In this document: positions 1 to 9,293 of the stretch, one piece after another | Position numbering within the stretch: the stretch's first letter is position 1 | Layout of the letters: each line of letters starts with the position of its first letter | Source: CAZWCE01 sp964632505 | GTDB taxonomy: Bacteria; Planctomycetota; Planctomycetia; Pirellulales; Thermoguttaceae | Assembly: GCA_964632505.1 (NCBI GenBank) | Contig: CAZWCE010000001.1 | Location: 496,001 to 560,000 of the forward strand | Length of the DNA stretch: 64,000 nt | Direction: 5' to 3' | The notes under the pieces: model-generated | Databases searched by the model: none | The model's input: only the letters and a program-made list of their open reading frames with translations | Told to the model about the DNA's origin: nothing | Made by a program: the position numbers and the translations under genes

Positions 1-2
1 TC

Positions 3-488
3 GGGCAGGCCGACGCCCTGAAGGCCGGCGGCGCCGACGGGCTGGTCATCGAGACGATGAGCGATCCGCAGGAGGCGGAGATCGCCGTCGCGGCGGCCAA
101 GAAGACGGGGCTCCCGGTGGTCGGATGCATGGTCTTCGACGCCGGAGCCGAGAAGGATCGCACCATGATGGGCACCACCCCGGAACAGGTGATCGAGCGA
201 CTCACCGACGCCGGGGCCGACGTGATCGGGTCGAATTGCGGTCAGGGCATCGACGGATTCCTCACGCTCTGCCGCCGGATGCGCTCGGCCACCGATCTGC
301 CGCTTTGGATGAAGCCGAACGCCGGGCTGCCGGAGATCGTCGACGGAGAGACCGTCTATCGACAGTCGCCCGAGGAATTCGCCGAAAAGGCGATGGAGCT
401 GATCGACGCCGGGGCCACGATGATCGGCGGATGCTGCGGCACCAGCCCCGACTTCATCCGGGCGGTCGCTGAAAAATTGTACAAGTGA
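3..488 (+). CDS. Homocysteine S-methyltransferase domain protein, C-terminal part (cut by the left edge)
   Basis: The reading frame is open from the first bases of the window, so the true start lies to the left. The visible part matches the C-terminal half of the homocysteine S-methyltransferase (Pfam S-methyl_trans) TIM barrel used by MetH, BhmT and MmuM. The zinc ligands expected in this family are present: one Cys in GSNCGQG (codon at 237-239) and the Cys pair in GGCCGT near the end (432-437). The protein ends shortly after that pair, so no cobalamin-binding domain follows in this polypeptide. It probably moves a methyl group to homocysteine; the donor cannot be told from this half. A perfect inverted repeat starts at its stop codon. 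The family is clear, the exact enzyme is not. Confidence 0.85.
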   Translation, partial: GQADALKAGGADGLVIETMSDPQEAEIAVAAAKKTGLPVVGCMVFDAGAEKDRTMMGTTPEQVIERLTDAGADVIGSNCGQGIDGFLTLCRRMRSATDLPLWMKPNAGLPEIVDGETVYRQSPEEFAEKAMELIDAGATMIGGCCGTSPDFIRAVAEKLYK

Positions 489-508
489 TCACTGTGTATC
501 TGTGATCA
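486..508. terminator. Inverted repeat directly after the first gene
   Basis: TGATCAC (486-492) and GTGATCA (502-508) form a perfect 7-bp stem with a 9-nt loop, beginning at the stop codon of the methyltransferase gene and 25 bp before the stop of the convergent sulfatase gene. No T run follows on either strand, so this is at best a weak terminator or an mRNA-end stabiliser shared by the two genes. Confidence 0.35.
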
Positions 509-532
509 TTACCTTCCGCGGATCGCGCGATT

Positions 533-1984
533 TCAATAATTTTTGAACGGCCGTCGCGGTTCGGCGGCGTCCATTTCCGCTTTCCAGGTCTGGAAATCGT
601 TCTTGAGTTTCGCCAGCATATCGGGGCGTTTCTCCGAGAGATCGTTCTCCTCGGCCAAATCGTCCGGGAGATAAAACAGCCCGGAGCCGGCTTTCGAGTC
701 GACCCATTTCCAATCGCCCACCCGGGCCGCCCGGTCGCCGCGGCGCTCCCAGAACATCTGCTTCCTCGGCGAAGCCGTCTCTCCCTTGAGCACCGGGAGC
801 ATGTCGAAACCGTCGAGCACCACGCCCTCGGGCGGTTCGGTGCCGGTGGCGGCCAGAAGCGTGGGGAAGATTTCCATCGAGGTGAGGAACTCGTCGCAGA
901 CCGTCTCGGCCGGGAGTTCAGCGGGCCAGCGAACCAGACACGGCACGCGAACGCCCCCCTCGAACATGCGGCCCTTGCCGCTGCGCAGGGGACTGTTGTC
1001 GGAACCGGTTCCCCCACCGTTATCGGAAAAGAAAACGACGATCGTGTTCTCGGCCAGATCATACCGATCGAGCTGATCGAGCAGGCGGCCGATCGAATCG
1101 TCCATGCAGGTCACCGAGGCGAGATACCGACGGCGCTTCTTCGCTTGACGTGTATCCTTGTTCAGTTCCGGCAATTTCTTCCGGTAATGCTCGATGTATT
1201 CCGGCGGCGCTTGCGGTGCCATGCGAATTTCCCGATCGAGGTTCGAGGCATTGTGCGGCGCGTTGTACGGCACGTAGAGGAAAAACGGTACCCGACGATT
1301 TTCTTCGAGGAAACGCCCGGCCTCGCGATCGAACAGCGTCGTGCAGTAGATGCCCTTGTCTTCGGTCGTCGGCTCGTTGTCCCGCCGCATCGACGGGACG
1401 CCGTACCGCTCGTGGGTGAAGTAGTCGATGCCCGTATTGGTGAACCCGTAGAAATCGTCGAACCCCCGCGCCAAGGGAAGGAATCGATCGAGCTGCCCGA
1501 GGTCCCACTTGCCGAAGATGCCGGAGACGTACCCCGAGCGCTTGAGCACTTTCGGGAGGAGCACTTCCCGGGGGTCCATGCCGCCGATCATCTCCCAGGA
1601 AACGGCGTATTCCGCCGGCGGGTAGACGTAACCGTGGTCGACCTTGTCGTTGCGGAACATGTCGTAGGTGCCGTTCCGCTGGGGATATCGTCCGGTGAGC
1701 AAACTTCCCCGCGACGGCGTGCAGGCGGGCCAGGTGACGTAGAAGCTGGTCAGTCGGACCCCTTCCTCGGCGATTCGATCGAGGTTCGGTGTTTCGATCT
1801 CCTCGCAACCGAAGCAGCCCAAATCGTGGTAGCCTTGGTCGTCGGAGACGATCAGCAGGATATTGGGCTTCTTCGCTTCGGAGGAACCTTCCTCGGCGCA
1901 AGTGGCTCTTGCGAAAGAGATTACAGCGAGCGTCCCCGCCATAAGAAGGGGGATGAGGTGGCGGCGGTGAAGGTGAAGTCTCAT
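533..1984 (-). CDS. Secreted sulfatase (arylsulfatase family, type I)
   Basis: A 483-residue protein of the alkaline-phosphatase-like sulfatase family. An N-terminal hydrophobic signal segment (about 9-30) suggests export. The metal-binding start PNILLIVSDDQG (about 40-51) is followed by the sulfatase signature CTPSRGSLLTG, whose Cys88 should be converted to formylglycine by a sulfatase-maturating enzyme not encoded here. FFSDNGG supplies the second metal-site Asp-Asn. The C-terminal part has the usual small domain with the GDWKW segment. An AAGGA ribosome-binding site lies 6 nt before the ATG. The gene diverges from leuB. Such enzymes remove sulfate esters from polysaccharides; the substrate cannot be read from sequence. 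Confidence 0.93.
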   Translation of the reverse strand: MRLHLHRRHLIPLLMAGTLAVISFARATCAEEGSSEAKKPNILLIVSDDQGYHDLGCFGCEEIETPNLDRIAEEGVRLTSFYVTWPACTPSRGSLLTGRYPQRNGTYDMFRNDKVDHGYVYPPAEYAVSWEMIGGMDPREVLLPKVLKRSGYVSGIFGKWDLGQLDRFLPLARGFDDFYGFTNTGIDYFTHERYGVPSMRRDNEPTTEDKGIYCTTLFDREAGRFLEENRRVPFFLYVPYNAPHNASNLDREIRMAPQAPPEYIEHYRKKLPELNKDTRQAKKRRRYLASVTCMDDSIGRLLDQLDRYDLAENTIVVFFSDNGGGTGSDNSPLRSGKGRMFEGGVRVPCLVRWPAELPAETVCDEFLTSMEIFPTLLAATGTEPPEGVVLDGFDMLPVLKGETASPRKQMFWERRGDRAARVGDWKWVDSKAGSGLFYLPDDLAEENDLSEKRPDMLAKLKNDFQTWKAEMDAAEPRRPFKNY

Positions 1985-2151
1985 GGAAATCCTTTCATGC
2001 CAAGTGGAAAGCGGGAGGAGAAGAAGGGGCCGAGAATGCGGTGTGTTGGGACGGTATTTCGAGCACTGAGAGCATTATGCGCTTTTCGGCGGAGAAATGC
2101 CAGAAAAAAAATCGCGACTCTCACCCCTCTCGAAGAGAAGACGGGGGCGTG

Positions 2152-2180
2152 TTGTCGAAATTTCCGGCAGGGGGTATAAT
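2152..2180 (+). promoter_or_regulatory. Sigma-70-type promoter of leuB
   Basis: TTGTCG (2152-2157), a 17-nt spacer and a perfect TATAAT (2175-2180). The predicted start near 2187 gives a leader of about 90 nt before leuB. It is among the best promoter matches in the window. Confidence 0.7.
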
Positions 2181-2276
2181 CGACGGTTTCCGCAATCGTC
2201 GAGGGATTCCTCCTCTTTTCAGCGACGTGCTTCCGGCAGGTCGCGTTTCCAATATGTTTGAACAGGCAGGGAACTC

Positions 2277-3341
2277 ATGAGCAAAGCAATGAAAGTGGCC
2301 GTCATCGGCGGCGACGGCACCGGTCCCGAAGTGGCCGCCGAAGGCGTGAAGGTCCTCAAGGCCGTGGCGAAACTCGAAAACATCGATCTGGAGCTGAAGG
2401 ATTTCGACCTCGGCGGCGACCGTTACCTGAAGACCGGCGAGATTCTTCCCGAGGCGGAGCTCGAAGCGCTCCGAGGCTACGAATCGATCCTGCTCGGGGC
2501 GATCGGTCATCCCGACGTCGCGCCGGGGATCCTCGAACGCGGGCTGCTGCTGACGCTCCGCTTCTCCTTCGATCAATACATCAATCTCAGACCGGTGAAG
2601 CTGTACCCCGGCGTCGAGACCCCGCTGGCCGGGAAGGGACCGGAAGACATCGATTTCGTCGTGGTCCGCGAAAATACCGAAGACCTGTACGCCGGAATCG
2701 GCGGCTTCCTGAAAAAAGGCACCCCCGACGAGGTCGCCACCCAGACCGCCATCTACACCCGCAAAGGGTGCGAGCGGTGCATCCGATGGGCCTTCGAGTA
2801 CACCCGGCAGCGGAACCAGAAAAAACGGCTCACGCTGGTCGCCAAGACGAACGTGCTCACCTTCGGGCACGATCTCTGGATGCGGACCTTCGAAGAGGTT
2901 GCGAAGGATTATCCCGATATCGAAACCGACTACAATCACGTCGACGCCTGTTGCATGTGGATGGTCAAGAACCCTGAATATTACGACGTGATCGTGACCA
3001 CGAACATGTTCGGCGATATCATCACCGATCTGGCGGGGATCCTCCAGGGCGGCATGGGCGTGGCGGCCGGAGGGAACATCAATCCCGAGGCGGGCGGATC
3101 GAGCATGTTCGAGCCGATGGGCGGCAGCGCGCCGAAGTACACCGGCAAGAACGTCATCAATCCCATCGCCACCATCAGCGCCGTGGCCATGATGCTCGAG
3201 CAGGCGGGGCACCAGGAGGCGTCGCAGCGCGTCTCCAAGGCGATCATGGAAGTGACCGGCACGAAAATGAAAAGCCAGTCGGCCGGCAAGATGGGCTACG
3301 GCACCACCGAGATCGGCGACCTGGTCTGCGAGGCCCTTTGA
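2277..3341 (+). CDS. leuB: 3-isopropylmalate dehydrogenase (isocitrate/isopropylmalate dehydrogenase family)
   Basis: 354 residues, normal length for the family. It should oxidise and decarboxylate 3-isopropylmalate with NAD+ in leucine synthesis. Visible family features are the N-terminal GGDGTGPEV, substrate-phosphate/carboxylate arginines in LTLRF and INLRPVKL (about 95 and 105), VVRENTEDLYAG (about 130-140), the conserved VAKTNV lysine (Lys190) and the metal-binding NMFGDIITDLAG (Asp247 and Asp251). The cofactor-side loop GSAPKYTGKNVINP follows. Tartrate and homoisocitrate dehydrogenases share this fold; the LRPVKL segment and lack of isocitrate-specific insertions favour isopropylmalate. 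It stands alone behind its own promoter and is closed by a strong bidirectional terminator. An AGGGA ribosome-binding site precedes the ATG. Confidence 0.85.
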   Translation: MSKAMKVAVIGGDGTGPEVAAEGVKVLKAVAKLENIDLELKDFDLGGDRYLKTGEILPEAELEALRGYESILLGAIGHPDVAPGILERGLLLTLRFSFDQYINLRPVKLYPGVETPLAGKGPEDIDFVVVRENTEDLYAGIGGFLKKGTPDEVATQTAIYTRKGCERCIRWAFEYTRQRNQKKRLTLVAKTNVLTFGHDLWMRTFEEVAKDYPDIETDYNHVDACCMWMVKNPEYYDVIVTTNMFGDIITDLAGILQGGMGVAAGGNINPEAGGSSMFEPMGGSAPKYTGKNVINPIATISAVAMMLEQAGHQEASQRVSKAIMEVTGTKMKSQSAGKMGYGTTEIGDLVCEAL

Positions 3342-3387
3342 GCCAAGGGGTTCCTGACCGGTCCATCCTTCCCCAACAAAAAAACAG

Positions 3388-3428
3388 AAGGCACGGCTTT
3401 CCATTTGCGAGGAAGGCCGTGCCTTTTT
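3388..3428. terminator. Bidirectional Rho-independent terminator between leuB and the Gfo/Idh gene
   Basis: AAGGCACGGC with TTTCC on one side pairs with GGAA and GGCCGTGCCTT on the other around a short loop. Five T follow on the + strand, and an A-rich run precedes the stem, which becomes a U tract on the minus strand. It can end leuB (+) and the Gfo/Idh operon (-). Confidence 0.85.
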
Positions 3429-3457
3429 CGATGAGCGCTTTCGAGGGGGGCGGTCGC

Positions 3458-4780
3458 CTATTTCAGGAACCGGGTTTTCCCGACGATCGGAATCGGGTAG
3501 TTGCCGGTTTCGTCGGGAACCGTCGGGGGCTCCATGTCGAAGCTCGCTTCCTCGGGCGCCGGCCCGTATTGCAGCTCGGCGTTGTAGGCTTCGTCCCAAC
3601 TGACGGCGTTGCCCTGATAGCTGACAATCTGTCCCAACACGCCGATCATCGTGCTCTTGTTCATGTAATCACCGGCGTTGAACGGCTTGCCTTCCTTGAT
3701 CGACTTGACCAGCTCGTCCTGTTCGACCTGGTAGGGGCTCATGCGTGGGCCGTCGTACTTGTACATCTCGTTCCCCGAAAGATCGACCAGCCGCTTGGCG
3801 CCCAAGTGGCAGGTTCCCTTGGAACCCATGATGATGTCGCTGGAATTGTTGTAGCAGCCCGTGGTGGTGCGGCAGAGCGCGTAGACGCGCGTGCCGTCTT
3901 CATATTCGTAGACGACGCAACTGTGGTCGAACATGTCGCCGAATTTGATGCCGAACGATCCGCTGCGACCGGCCACGGCGAAAGCCCACTTGGGCATCTT
4001 CCCTTGGAGGGCCCAACTCATGCGGTCGACGTTGTGGACCAGCGACTGGGGGACGTCGTCGCCGGAAAGCCAACGGAAGTGGTACCAGTTCCAGAAGTGA
4101 TACTCGATTTCCGACATGCCTTCGGGATGCTCATACACCCGGTACGGCGGACGGAGGAACATCGACTGGGTGGCGATGATCTTGCCGATCGCCCCGTCGT
4201 GGATGCGCTTCATGATCTCCTGCCAACCGGGATCCCAACGACTTTGCAGCCCGGACATCACCGAGAGATTCTTCTTCTTGGCCAACTCGCAGGCTTTCTC
4301 CATCCGGCGGACGCCGACCGGGTCGATCGCATGCGGCTTTTCGACGAAGACGTGCTTGCCCGCCTTGATCGCCGCTTCGCTGTACATGGGATGGAACTTC
4401 GACGCGCAGGCGATCAGCACCAGATCGCAGGAATCGATCACCTTCCGGTAACCGTCGAAACCGACGAAGCAATGATCGTCGTCGACGGCGACTTGGTCGG
4501 GGAATTGGGTCGTCAGGGCCTTCCGCTTCCCCTGAATGTGGCTGTCGAAGACGTCGCACATGGCGACCAGTTTGACGCTCTTGTCGGCCGCCATGCACTG
4601 GGCCGCCGCCCCGCTGCATCGGGAACCGCTCCCGATCATCCCGATCTTCAGCTCCTCCGCGCCGGCCCCGTGCGCGCCCCGAACGAGGGAGAGCCCCGCG
4701 GCGGCCGAACCGGTCACCACGGCCGAGGTTTTCAAAAAGTCGCGACGCGTCGATCGCTCGTGGCTTCGGGAAGATTCCAT
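3458..4780 (-). CDS. Tat-exported Gfo/Idh/MocA family oxidoreductase
   Basis: 440 residues. The N-terminus carries a twin-arginine export signal (STRRDFLK, Arg12-Arg13) followed by an Ala/Gly-rich hydrophobic stretch, so the folded protein, probably with bound nicotinamide cofactor, is expected outside the cytoplasmic membrane. A Rossmann start (IGMIGSGSR, about 46-54) and the family's catalytic-site EKP (Glu148-Pro150) are visible; the C-terminal half is the alpha/beta dimerisation domain. It is the second gene of a two-gene operon, 75 bp after the sugar-phosphate isomerase, a pairing typical of planctomycete pathways for sugars or cyclitols. The substrate is unknown. Confidence 0.9.
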   Translation of the reverse strand: MESSRSHERSTRRDFLKTSAVVTGSAAAGLSLVRGAHGAGAEELKIGMIGSGSRCSGAAAQCMAADKSVKLVAMCDVFDSHIQGKRKALTTQFPDQVAVDDDHCFVGFDGYRKVIDSCDLVLIACASKFHPMYSEAAIKAGKHVFVEKPHAIDPVGVRRMEKACELAKKKNLSVMSGLQSRWDPGWQEIMKRIHDGAIGKIIATQSMFLRPPYRVYEHPEGMSEIEYHFWNWYHFRWLSGDDVPQSLVHNVDRMSWALQGKMPKWAFAVAGRSGSFGIKFGDMFDHSCVVYEYEDGTRVYALCRTTTGCYNNSSDIIMGSKGTCHLGAKRLVDLSGNEMYKYDGPRMSPYQVEQDELVKSIKEGKPFNAGDYMNKSTMIGVLGQIVSYQGNAVSWDEAYNAELQYGPAPEEASFDMEPPTVPDETGNYPIPIVGKTRFLK

Positions 4781-4855
4781 GTTCCACCTCCATTGATGAT
4801 TGATGAATTACTTATTGTTGTTGTGTACGGGATTTCACTATTACTTAAGGATCGG

Positions 4856-5728
4856 TCACTCTTTCTCTTCGGGGATGTCGAGCTCCGCGAGGGTCGCGCG
4901 GAGCCAAGCGAGCGACTTCTCGATCATCGGCCCACCCTGGCCTTCGCATTCCATGCTCAACACGCCGGTGTAGCCGTGATCGCGCAGCAGGGTGAGACAC
5001 TCCTTGATGTTCCCGGCGTTCACGCCCTCGCCGATGGCACACTGGCTGATGGCGATGCCGGTATCCTTTCCCCGAAGCGCTTCGGCAAGCGACGCGCTGA
5101 CGTCCTTGATGTGGACGTGGCTGATGCGGTCGAGAAAACGCCGGCAGTAGGCGACCGGGTCCTGCCCGGCGATGAAACTGTTGCCGGAATCGAAATTCAT
5201 CCGCAATCGGGGCGAGTCGACGAAGTCGAGCATTTCGGCGACCCGATCGGGATTGGTGGTGAAGTAGCCGTGGACCTCGATCGTGACGGTGACCTCGTAA
5301 GCCTCGGCCACCTCGATGATTTGTCGGTAGCTTTCCTTCATGTGGTCCATCGCCTGCCGGTCGGTGAGTCCCTCGGGGGCTTGCAGTCCGTCGGTGGTGG
5401 CGACGTGGTCGCAGCCGGCGTGGGCCGCCCACGGAATCGACTTGAGGACATACGGCAGCCCGCGGCTCGGTCCGTCCCGCCCGCTCAGCGGGAAGGCGGC
5501 GTCGACCTGGCTGAACCGCACTCCGTAGCCTTCCATCTTTTTCCGCAGAAGCACCGGGTCTTCGTAGAGCGCTACATGCGGGAAATAGCCGAGGCCGTGA
5601 ATCCAGCTCACGCCGTCGATCAACCCCGGTTCGATGAAGTGGACATCGTTGTCCCGGGCCCACCGGAGCGCCTTCTCGAACGAGAAAGCGGACGAATTGA
5701 ACGCGTCGGTATGAAATCCGATTTTCAT
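4856..5728 (-). CDS. Sugar phosphate isomerase/epimerase (xylose-isomerase-like TIM barrel, AP endonuclease 2 family)
   Basis: 290 residues with no signal peptide, so cytoplasmic. The barrel carries the metal-site segments usual for this family: IEVHGYF (about 150-156), MNFDSGN, HVHIKD and, near the C-terminus, SMECEGQ. Members isomerise or epimerise keto-sugars or inosose-type cyclitols. The start codon follows a GGGAGG-type ribosome-binding site. It is the first gene of the operon whose second gene is the Tat-exported oxidoreductase, suggesting a shared catabolic route with one step in the periplasm. The exact substrate cannot be inferred. Confidence 0.88.
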   Translation of the reverse strand: MKIGFHTDAFNSSAFSFEKALRWARDNDVHFIEPGLIDGVSWIHGLGYFPHVALYEDPVLLRKKMEGYGVRFSQVDAAFPLSGRDGPSRGLPYVLKSIPWAAHAGCDHVATTDGLQAPEGLTDRQAMDHMKESYRQIIEVAEAYEVTVTIEVHGYFTTNPDRVAEMLDFVDSPRLRMNFDSGNSFIAGQDPVAYCRRFLDRISHVHIKDVSASLAEALRGKDTGIAISQCAIGEGVNAGNIKECLTLLRDHGYTGVLSMECEGQGGPMIEKSLAWLRATLAELDIPEEKE

Positions 5729-5761
5729 GAAACAACCTCCCGGTCTGCGCGTGGTCTGTTT

Positions 5762-5773
5762 TTATGTACATAA
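5762..5773. promoter_or_regulatory. Perfect 12-bp palindrome upstream of the isomerase operon
   Basis: TTATGTACATAA lies 34 bp before the isomerase start codon in an otherwise GC-rich spacer. It overlaps a possible minus-strand -10 element (TATGTA). It may be an operator for a dimeric regulator of the operon. No regulator gene is adjacent. Confidence 0.35.
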
Positions 5774-5892
5774 TCTTTCGGCGCCACGCGAAATTCCACG
5801 GACCACTCCCCGGGGAAACGGCCGGAACATCGTCGCCGCGCAGATCCCATCCTAGCGGTCCAGGGAAGCAGAGTCAAGTTTTTGGCGGCCGA

Positions 5893-8800
5893 TCACTCCG
5901 TCGACGGTGTCGTTGGAGGTGAGAAAGCGGGCGTCGGCGAGGGGGAAGAGGGCGCGGGGGAGGCAGTCTCCGGAAGCGTCGGGATCTCCAGACGGATCTT
6001 CTCGCGTCGACGGGAATTCTCCTCTTCGTTTTTCGGAAGAACGACTTCCCGGCACGGCGTGTCGGAGACGATCTTCAGCAAGAAGCGGCAATCCGAGATG
6101 TGAATCTTCCGTAACGCCTTCAGTTGTTCCGGCACTTCGTTTTCGATCGTCAGCGTGCGAATCATCGGGCAATCGCGGAGGGTGATCTGTTCGACGGGGT
6201 ATTTCAGAATCAGCTTCACGCTGTGCCAACGCGGCTGGTGGGCGATCTCGACCGATCGGCTCTGGTAATCGGGATCGAGGGGCGGGCCGATGTCGAAGAA
6301 CGGGTCGAAAAACCACTCGAAGCGGTTGACCAGCGAAAATCGGTCGATCGCGATGACCGGCCAGTAGAGGTGCCGCAATTCCGGCAACTGGGAAAGGAAT
6401 TCGAGCCCCTCGCCGTGGACCTTGGTTTCCTTCAAGTAGAGCGTTTCGAGATTTTGCAGTCCTCCGAGCGCATCGAAGCCGGAGCCGTCGATTTCGGTTT
6501 CGGAAAGATCGAGGCAGGTGATCGAGGAGCATCGCCGCAACCGGTGCAACTGATCGTCGGTCAGATTGGTCTCCGCCAGATCGAGGTCCGTCAAGGATGT
6601 CGCTCGATGGATCGGCCAGAGAACATCGGGCCCTTCCAGATGCGACTTTCGGAAACAGGCCGTCTCGAGCTTCGGGGCGTCGAAGAGCACCGCTAGGTTG
6701 TCTTGACGCACCACGAGATTTTGCAATTTCAGTTCCTTCAGTTCGGGGAAGTCGCCCAAGATGATCAGGTCGTAACGATCGGTTTCGGGGGACGCGGAAG
6801 TGATGGACAGGTGGCTCACCCTCGGGCACTCGACCACCGCCAGGGGCGTCGGCCCGGCCCGGCGGCCGATCGCGTCGATGCTCACTTCTCGCAATTCGTT
6901 CAGATCTTTCAAGATGAGGCCGCCCCGCTTTTTTTCCGTCGCGTCGCCGCGGGAGGAGAAGAACGATTCGGTCAGCGCGAAACGCTCGAGCTGTTGGAGT
7001 CCTTCGATTTCGAGATCGCCGACGGTACACCCGTTCAATCTCATGGTCCGCAGCCGGGGGGCGCGTTGCAGTCGGCCTTCGGGAATCCGGAGGTGTGCCA
7101 ATTCGACCGAATCGAGTTCATCGAGAGAATCGAGAACGGTGAAGCACTCCTTCTCGAGCCGGAGAGCGATCGAGCCTGAGGGGGCGAGGTGCGGCGTGCC
7201 GACGACGCGGAGCCGCCGGAGTTTCCGCAAGTGTTCGAGGGCGGTCGGAGGAACATTCTGTGACGGCGCCATCTGAAGAGACAATTCCTCGAGGTGGGGC
7301 ATCGCGCTCAGAAGGGAGTCCAAGAAGTGTTCCTCTTCGCCGAAGGAGGAGAGCGAACCGATTTTCAGATTTTCCTTCGGAACCAACCGGTCGAGCAGGT
7401 CGTGGGGACCGGAGAGCTGCCGGATTCGCAAGTGGAGGGTTTTCAGTCGCGGCAGGTCCATGATCGCGAGGAGGTGGAGGGTCGGCAATCGCTCGATTTC
7501 GACATCGAGCATTTCCACCTGACCGAGGTCTCCTTCCAGTCGGAGCGACTTCTGCAAGAAAAAGGTCCGATCGGGAGAGGGGGGGCGGAAAGAATCGTCG
7601 CCGTGTGCGGTGGTCACGACCTCCGGAGGCCTTTCTCGTCGGGGGCCGCGGCAGGTGATCTTTTTCAGTCGGGGAAGATCGGCCAAATCAAGCGCCCCCA
7701 AGGGGGTCGGGAGCGTTTCGTTTTCGGTCGACACCTTGAGCGTTTCCAGTTCGGGGCAGTCGTTCACCGAGAGCAACGGGAGTTGGACCTTTCCCGGCGC
7801 GTTGGAGACGAGTCGGATGTTCATGATTCGGAGGTTCGGATGATTTTCGAATTCGATGCGGTTGAGAAACATCTCCGAAATCGGACTCGAGAGCCGCACG
7901 CGGTAATCGATCACCTCGAGTCCTTTCATGGCGTTCAGATCGGCCAGCGCCACCATGTCGACGGCATCGGTCAGGTGGAACGTTTTCAGTTGATTCAGGT
8001 TTTTAAGATAGTGAAAGCCCGCCCCGGTCATGTCGTGATTGAGTCCCCAGAGGGGATTGTAGGAAGAGGGATTCATTTCGCTTTCCCGCGCCGTGAGCGA
8101 ACGCAGTTCGGTCAATTCCGAGAGGTGGCGGAGCGACTCGTCGTCGATGCGGTCGGTCAAAACGAGCCGCCGGAGGTTTTTCAGCCCGGTCAGGTGTTGC
8201 ATGCTTGCGCTGGAGAACGGGGTGTCGCCGAGGTCGAGCGTTTCCAGTTGCGTGCAATCGGAGAGACCTTGAAAGTTTTCCTGCACGAGGTGCTTGCCTG
8301 AGAGTTTCAGGTGTTTCAAGTTCGTGAGTACGGAAATCCATGTTAGGAAATCGCCCTTGAATTCCGGGGAGTCGCTCGCCAGGAAAAAGGTTTCGATCCG
8401 GTGACGGTCGAAGAGGAAGTCGATCGCTTCGTCGGAAAACTTTCCGGTGATGGCGAGTTTTTTCAGCCGGGGCCGGGGGATGAGTTTTTTCGGATCGTTC
8501 TCGAGCATACCTAGCTGCGAGCGTGACAATGTGCCGAGTTGGTCGAGATCTTCTCCGACGAACGACTCGCCGCCCAGGGCCAGTTCTTCCAGTGTGTGCA
8601 TGTTGGCGAGCGGTTCGAGGTCGTTGCCTTCCAGGGCGGTGTCGGAGAGATCGAGGATGCGGATCTTCTCGAGATGGGCCAGGTGGACCAGTCCCCGATC
8701 GGTCACGTCGGTGCCTTGAAGGTTCAGGAAACGGATGGAAGAGAACGGCAAGAGTCGCTCGAGATCGCGGTCCCGGACGACCCGCTGGAGGCGGAGGTCG

Positions 8801-9252
8801 CGCACTTGTCGGCCCCCGCCTTTCGCCTCGATCGGCCCTTGAAACGAGAGGTCGACATCGAGCACGCGGCGGGGATTATTCGGGTCGTAGGTGAAGTGCG
8901 GCGCCTTGCCGTGAGGGTGCAACCGCTGGATCAGCGCGCCGAGCGGGCGGAGGATCGGCGGGAGTTCGGCCGGATCATCCTTCGGGGTGAAGGTGACTCG
9001 TTCGACGTTCTCTTTTCGCATCTTGAGAGGCGGACCGAGGGCGATGGCTCCTCCCGTCGCCGAAGGAGCGAACGGATCGAAGACGTACCCGGCGGTCGTC
9101 CCTGAAGGGACCCGGGGCGCGGTCGCCGAGGGGGCCGTCACCGTGGAGAACGTTCCGGTCGTGCCGGCGATTTCCGCGGTCGGTTCCACCGGGGGCGAGC
9201 AGCCGAAGAGGACGGTCAGTAGCAGCACGCTCATTCCCAGTAATTCACGCAT
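5893..9252 (-). CDS. Giant leucine-rich-repeat lipoprotein
   Basis: 1119 residues. The start is the ATG at 9252, with AGGAGA 6 nt upstream; it opens a lipoprotein signal peptide with lipobox LFGC (Cys18), so the mature protein should be lipid-anchored. The open frame runs on upstream to 9933 but that part overlaps the preceding gene and has no matching signal. After a Ser/Thr/Pro-rich linker, residues from about 140 onward are many irregular leucine-rich repeats of the type L..L.LS.T.I....L. The tail is Pro/Ser-rich. It is the second gene of an operon, 41 bp after a shorter paralogue with the same opening order of motifs. LRR arrays bind other proteins; the partner is unknown. Confidence 0.88.
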   Translation of the reverse strand: MRELLGMSVLLLTVLFGCSPPVEPTAEIAGTTGTFSTVTAPSATAPRVPSGTTAGYVFDPFAPSATGGAIALGPPLKMRKENVERVTFTPKDDPAELPPILRPLGALIQRLHPHGKAPHFTYDPNNPRRVLDVDLSFQGPIEAKGGGRQVRDLRLQRVVRDRDLERLLPFSSIRFLNLQGTDVTDRGLVHLAHLEKIRILDLSDTALEGNDLEPLANMHTLEELALGGESFVGEDLDQLGTLSRSQLGMLENDPKKLIPRPRLKKLAITGKFSDEAIDFLFDRHRIETFFLASDSPEFKGDFLTWISVLTNLKHLKLSGKHLVQENFQGLSDCTQLETLDLGDTPFSSASMQHLTGLKNLRRLVLTDRIDDESLRHLSELTELRSLTARESEMNPSSYNPLWGLNHDMTGAGFHYLKNLNQLKTFHLTDAVDMVALADLNAMKGLEVIDYRVRLSSPISEMFLNRIEFENHPNLRIMNIRLVSNAPGKVQLPLLSVNDCPELETLKVSTENETLPTPLGALDLADLPRLKKITCRGPRRERPPEVVTTAHGDDSFRPPSPDRTFFLQKSLRLEGDLGQVEMLDVEIERLPTLHLLAIMDLPRLKTLHLRIRQLSGPHDLLDRLVPKENLKIGSLSSFGEEEHFLDSLLSAMPHLEELSLQMAPSQNVPPTALEHLRKLRRLRVVGTPHLAPSGSIALRLEKECFTVLDSLDELDSVELAHLRIPEGRLQRAPRLRTMRLNGCTVGDLEIEGLQQLERFALTESFFSSRGDATEKKRGGLILKDLNELREVSIDAIGRRAGPTPLAVVECPRVSHLSITSASPETDRYDLIILGDFPELKELKLQNLVVRQDNLAVLFDAPKLETACFRKSHLEGPDVLWPIHRATSLTDLDLAETNLTDDQLHRLRRCSSITCLDLSETEIDGSGFDALGGLQNLETLYLKETKVHGEGLEFLSQLPELRHLYWPVIAIDRFSLVNRFEWFFDPFFDIGPPLDPDYQSRSVEIAHQPRWHSVKLILKYPVEQITLRDCPMIRTLTIENEVPEQLKALRKIHISDCRFLLKIVSDTPCREVVLPKNEEENSRRREKIRLEIPTLPETASPAPSSPSPTPAFSPPTTPSTE

Positions 9253-9293
9253 CGTCTTTCTCCTGATATTCGCGCTCTCGGGCAGCGGGCGGT

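Noticed and set aside
1145..2179. Open frame of 344 codons on the + strand opposite the first sulfatase
   Set aside because: The sulfatase has all catalytic motifs; the opposite frame is a codon-composition shadow.
7294..8301. Several + strand frames across the LRR genes (for example 7294-8301, 9723-10826)
   Set aside because: They are antisense to well-formed leucine-rich repeats and have no independent support.
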